From positions 1 to 22,206 of the IMG/VR virus record IMGVR_UViG_3300015374_000074: a stretch of 22,206 bases of DNA; one strand, 5' to 3'. Positions 21,166 to 22,206 of the stretch are shown here, in pieces. Both the position numbers and the translations under genes were made by a program. The notes under the pieces are model-generated. The model saw only the letters and a list, made by a program, of their open reading frames with translations, made no database searches and was not told the origin of the DNA. This DNA comes from a virus. How positions within the stretch are numbered: the first letter of the stretch is position 1; each line of letters begins with the position of its first letter.

Positions 21166-22206
21166 CTACGGTTGAAGGCTGCTCACAAACATCTCGAGGT
21201 TGGTATAGCCCGAGGCGTCGATGGCGTTCGGATCGCCGCCATGCGCCGCTTCCCAGGCATCCGACATGCCATCGCCGTCGGCGTCCGGGTAGGGCGTCCC
21301 CGCATCCAGCGTCGGCCACGGCAGCGGATCGCACTGCTGGGCGGTCGATGAGGACGAGCATATCGGGACATCGCCGGTCCCGGTGCGGTAGTCCTCGACG
21401 ATCTTGGCATCGGCGCTGTCGCGGTGACGGGGGAATGCCCCGGCATTGGCCAGGACATAGGCCTCCACTTCGGATGCCGGCATCGCCGGGCCGGTCATGC
21501 CAATGAGTGGCGTGCTGAGTGTCCCATTGACGGCCGGATCGTCGACCAGCGGATGCGCGTAGCAGTCGGTGCTCTCGTCCAGATGCGCGTCATTGGGATT
21601 TTGCACGCCATTGATTGGCGGCCCGCCGAGCAGATTGCTCGAGAAGCCGATCATGATGTTGTCTTGAATGCAGATATGCAGCGGATCGGCGAGCGTCGAG
21701 CAGGTGACGCCGGGAATACCGTGGTTCTGCTCACAGGTGCCGCTCATCATGTTGCGGTCGTCGAAAAACCAGCTGTCGACGGGGAAGATGTCGTGCTGGA
21801 CATTGTTGTTCAATCTTTTCTTGCTCTTTGGACCAAATTTGAAAACGTTCCCGACCACATTGGCCCACTGCTCGCCGCGCCCGTCCCACTGATCCCACCA
21901 CGCTTCCGAGCAATTATAGACGACGTTGTTCCTGAACTCGTACTCGCCGCTGATACCGCCGCCGTCGCGGATGCCTCCGGCAGTCAAGGCGCCGCCGACC
22001 GAATTCGGACACCTTATCGTATTGCTGGCGATCAGATTGCCAATCATGGCCACGCCAGCCGAACGTTCATTCGGACCCTTGCTATGATTCCGCAGGCCCT
22101 CATAGATCATCGAGTTGCTGATCGTCACGCGATCAACCGGCGACGGCGTTTCCTTGGTCGCCAGTCCGGTGATCGGCGACACATCGATGCCTTCATCGGT
22201 CGACCA
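21166..22206 (-). CDS. Pectate-lyase-like beta-helix protein, N-terminus beyond right edge
   Basis: 346 residues are visible and the frame stays open to the window end, so the start lies outside. The visible part begins WSTDEGIDVSPITG, then VTISNSMIYEGLRNHSKGPN and MIGNLIASNTIRCPNSVGG, matching the PL1-type pectate lyase pattern as I know it. The C-terminus DADGDGMSDAWEAAHGGDPN plus SGYTNLEMF is the calcium-binding tail often found on secreted bacterial pectate lyases. The enzyme would cleave polygalacturonate or a similar polymer by beta-elimination. Phage relatives are tail depolymerases, but the bacterial-type tail suggests capture from a secreted enzyme. Activity and location are inferred. 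Confidence 0.85.
   Translation of the reverse strand, partial: WSTDEGIDVSPITGLATKETPSPVDRVTISNSMIYEGLRNHSKGPNERSAGVAMIGNLIASNTIRCPNSVGGALTAGGIRDGGGISGEYEFRNNVVYNCSEAWWDQWDGRGEQWANVVGNVFKFGPKSKKRLNNNVQHDIFPVDSWFFDDRNMMSGTCEQNHGIPGVTCSTLADPLHICIQDNIMIGFSSNLLGGPPINGVQNPNDAHLDESTDCYAHPLVDDPAVNGTLSTPLIGMTGPAMPASEVEAYVLANAGAFPRHRDSADAKIVEDYRTGTGDVPICSSSSTAQQCDPLPWPTLDAGTPYPDADGDGMSDAWEAAHGGDPNAIDASGYTNLEMFVSSLQP

Noticed and set aside
1-22206. Integrase, att site or transposase
   Set aside because: No tyrosine or serine recombinase motif and no DDE transposase or terminal inverted repeats were seen, so integration cannot be supported from this window.

Overview
The window looks like part of a tailed-phage (or prophage) genome from a GC-rich proteobacterium, most likely an alphaproteobacterium. 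This rests on the small terminase / large terminase / portal order, a VapE-type helicase, a phage exonuclease with a RecA-like ATPase, and GC-rich codon use. The host assignment is inference. No integrase, rRNA or tRNA was found, and genes run off both ends.

Layout: (1) 1-5676, minus strand: packaging and virion block, read leftward from small terminase (5676) through large terminase, a small HTH protein and the portal to three small Ala/Gly/Thr-rich virion-like proteins; the last runs off the left edge. No recognisable major capsid gene is present. (2) 5725-7094, plus: a PAPS-reductase-like PP-loop protein with five cysteines, coupled to an N6-adenine-type methyltransferase. (3) 9200-7162, minus: a C5-cytosine methyltransferase followed by three small coupled genes. 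(4) 9238-10238, plus: two unknown genes ending in a strong intrinsic terminator. (5) 10239-10696: gene-free stretch between convergent operons, with inverted repeats and three triplicated 9-bp repeats. (6) 13730-10697, minus: YdaS/Cro-like regulator, VRR-NUC nuclease, VapE helicase and two small genes, with an iteron-rich, origin-like segment (11485-11668) just downstream of vapE. (7) 13795-18774, plus: DUF3799-type exonuclease, an unknown protein, a Sak4/AAA_24-like ATPase, then many small coupled genes including 54-aa and 33-aa ones. (8) 22206-18695, minus: a pectate-lyase-like protein cut by the right edge, a 54-aa charged protein, a 600-aa virion-associated candidate and a 150-aa protein.

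The control signals form sets. The octamer TTGACACC (or its complement GGTGTCAA) sits at three of the four promoter regions that drive plus-strand operons, and twice as facing pairs in divergent intergenic regions. A leader, ACATGGAGA, precedes four genes at a short, nearly constant distance. Together these suggest one phage regulator controlling modification, early and recombination genes.

How it fits together: the DNA modification genes (two methyltransferases and the PP-loop protein) probably protect or alter phage DNA; VapE with its neighbouring iterons is the likely replication module; the exonuclease and ATPase form the recombination module; the terminase and portal package DNA; and the pectate-lyase-like protein may attack a host polysaccharide. 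Functions of the many small proteins are unknown.
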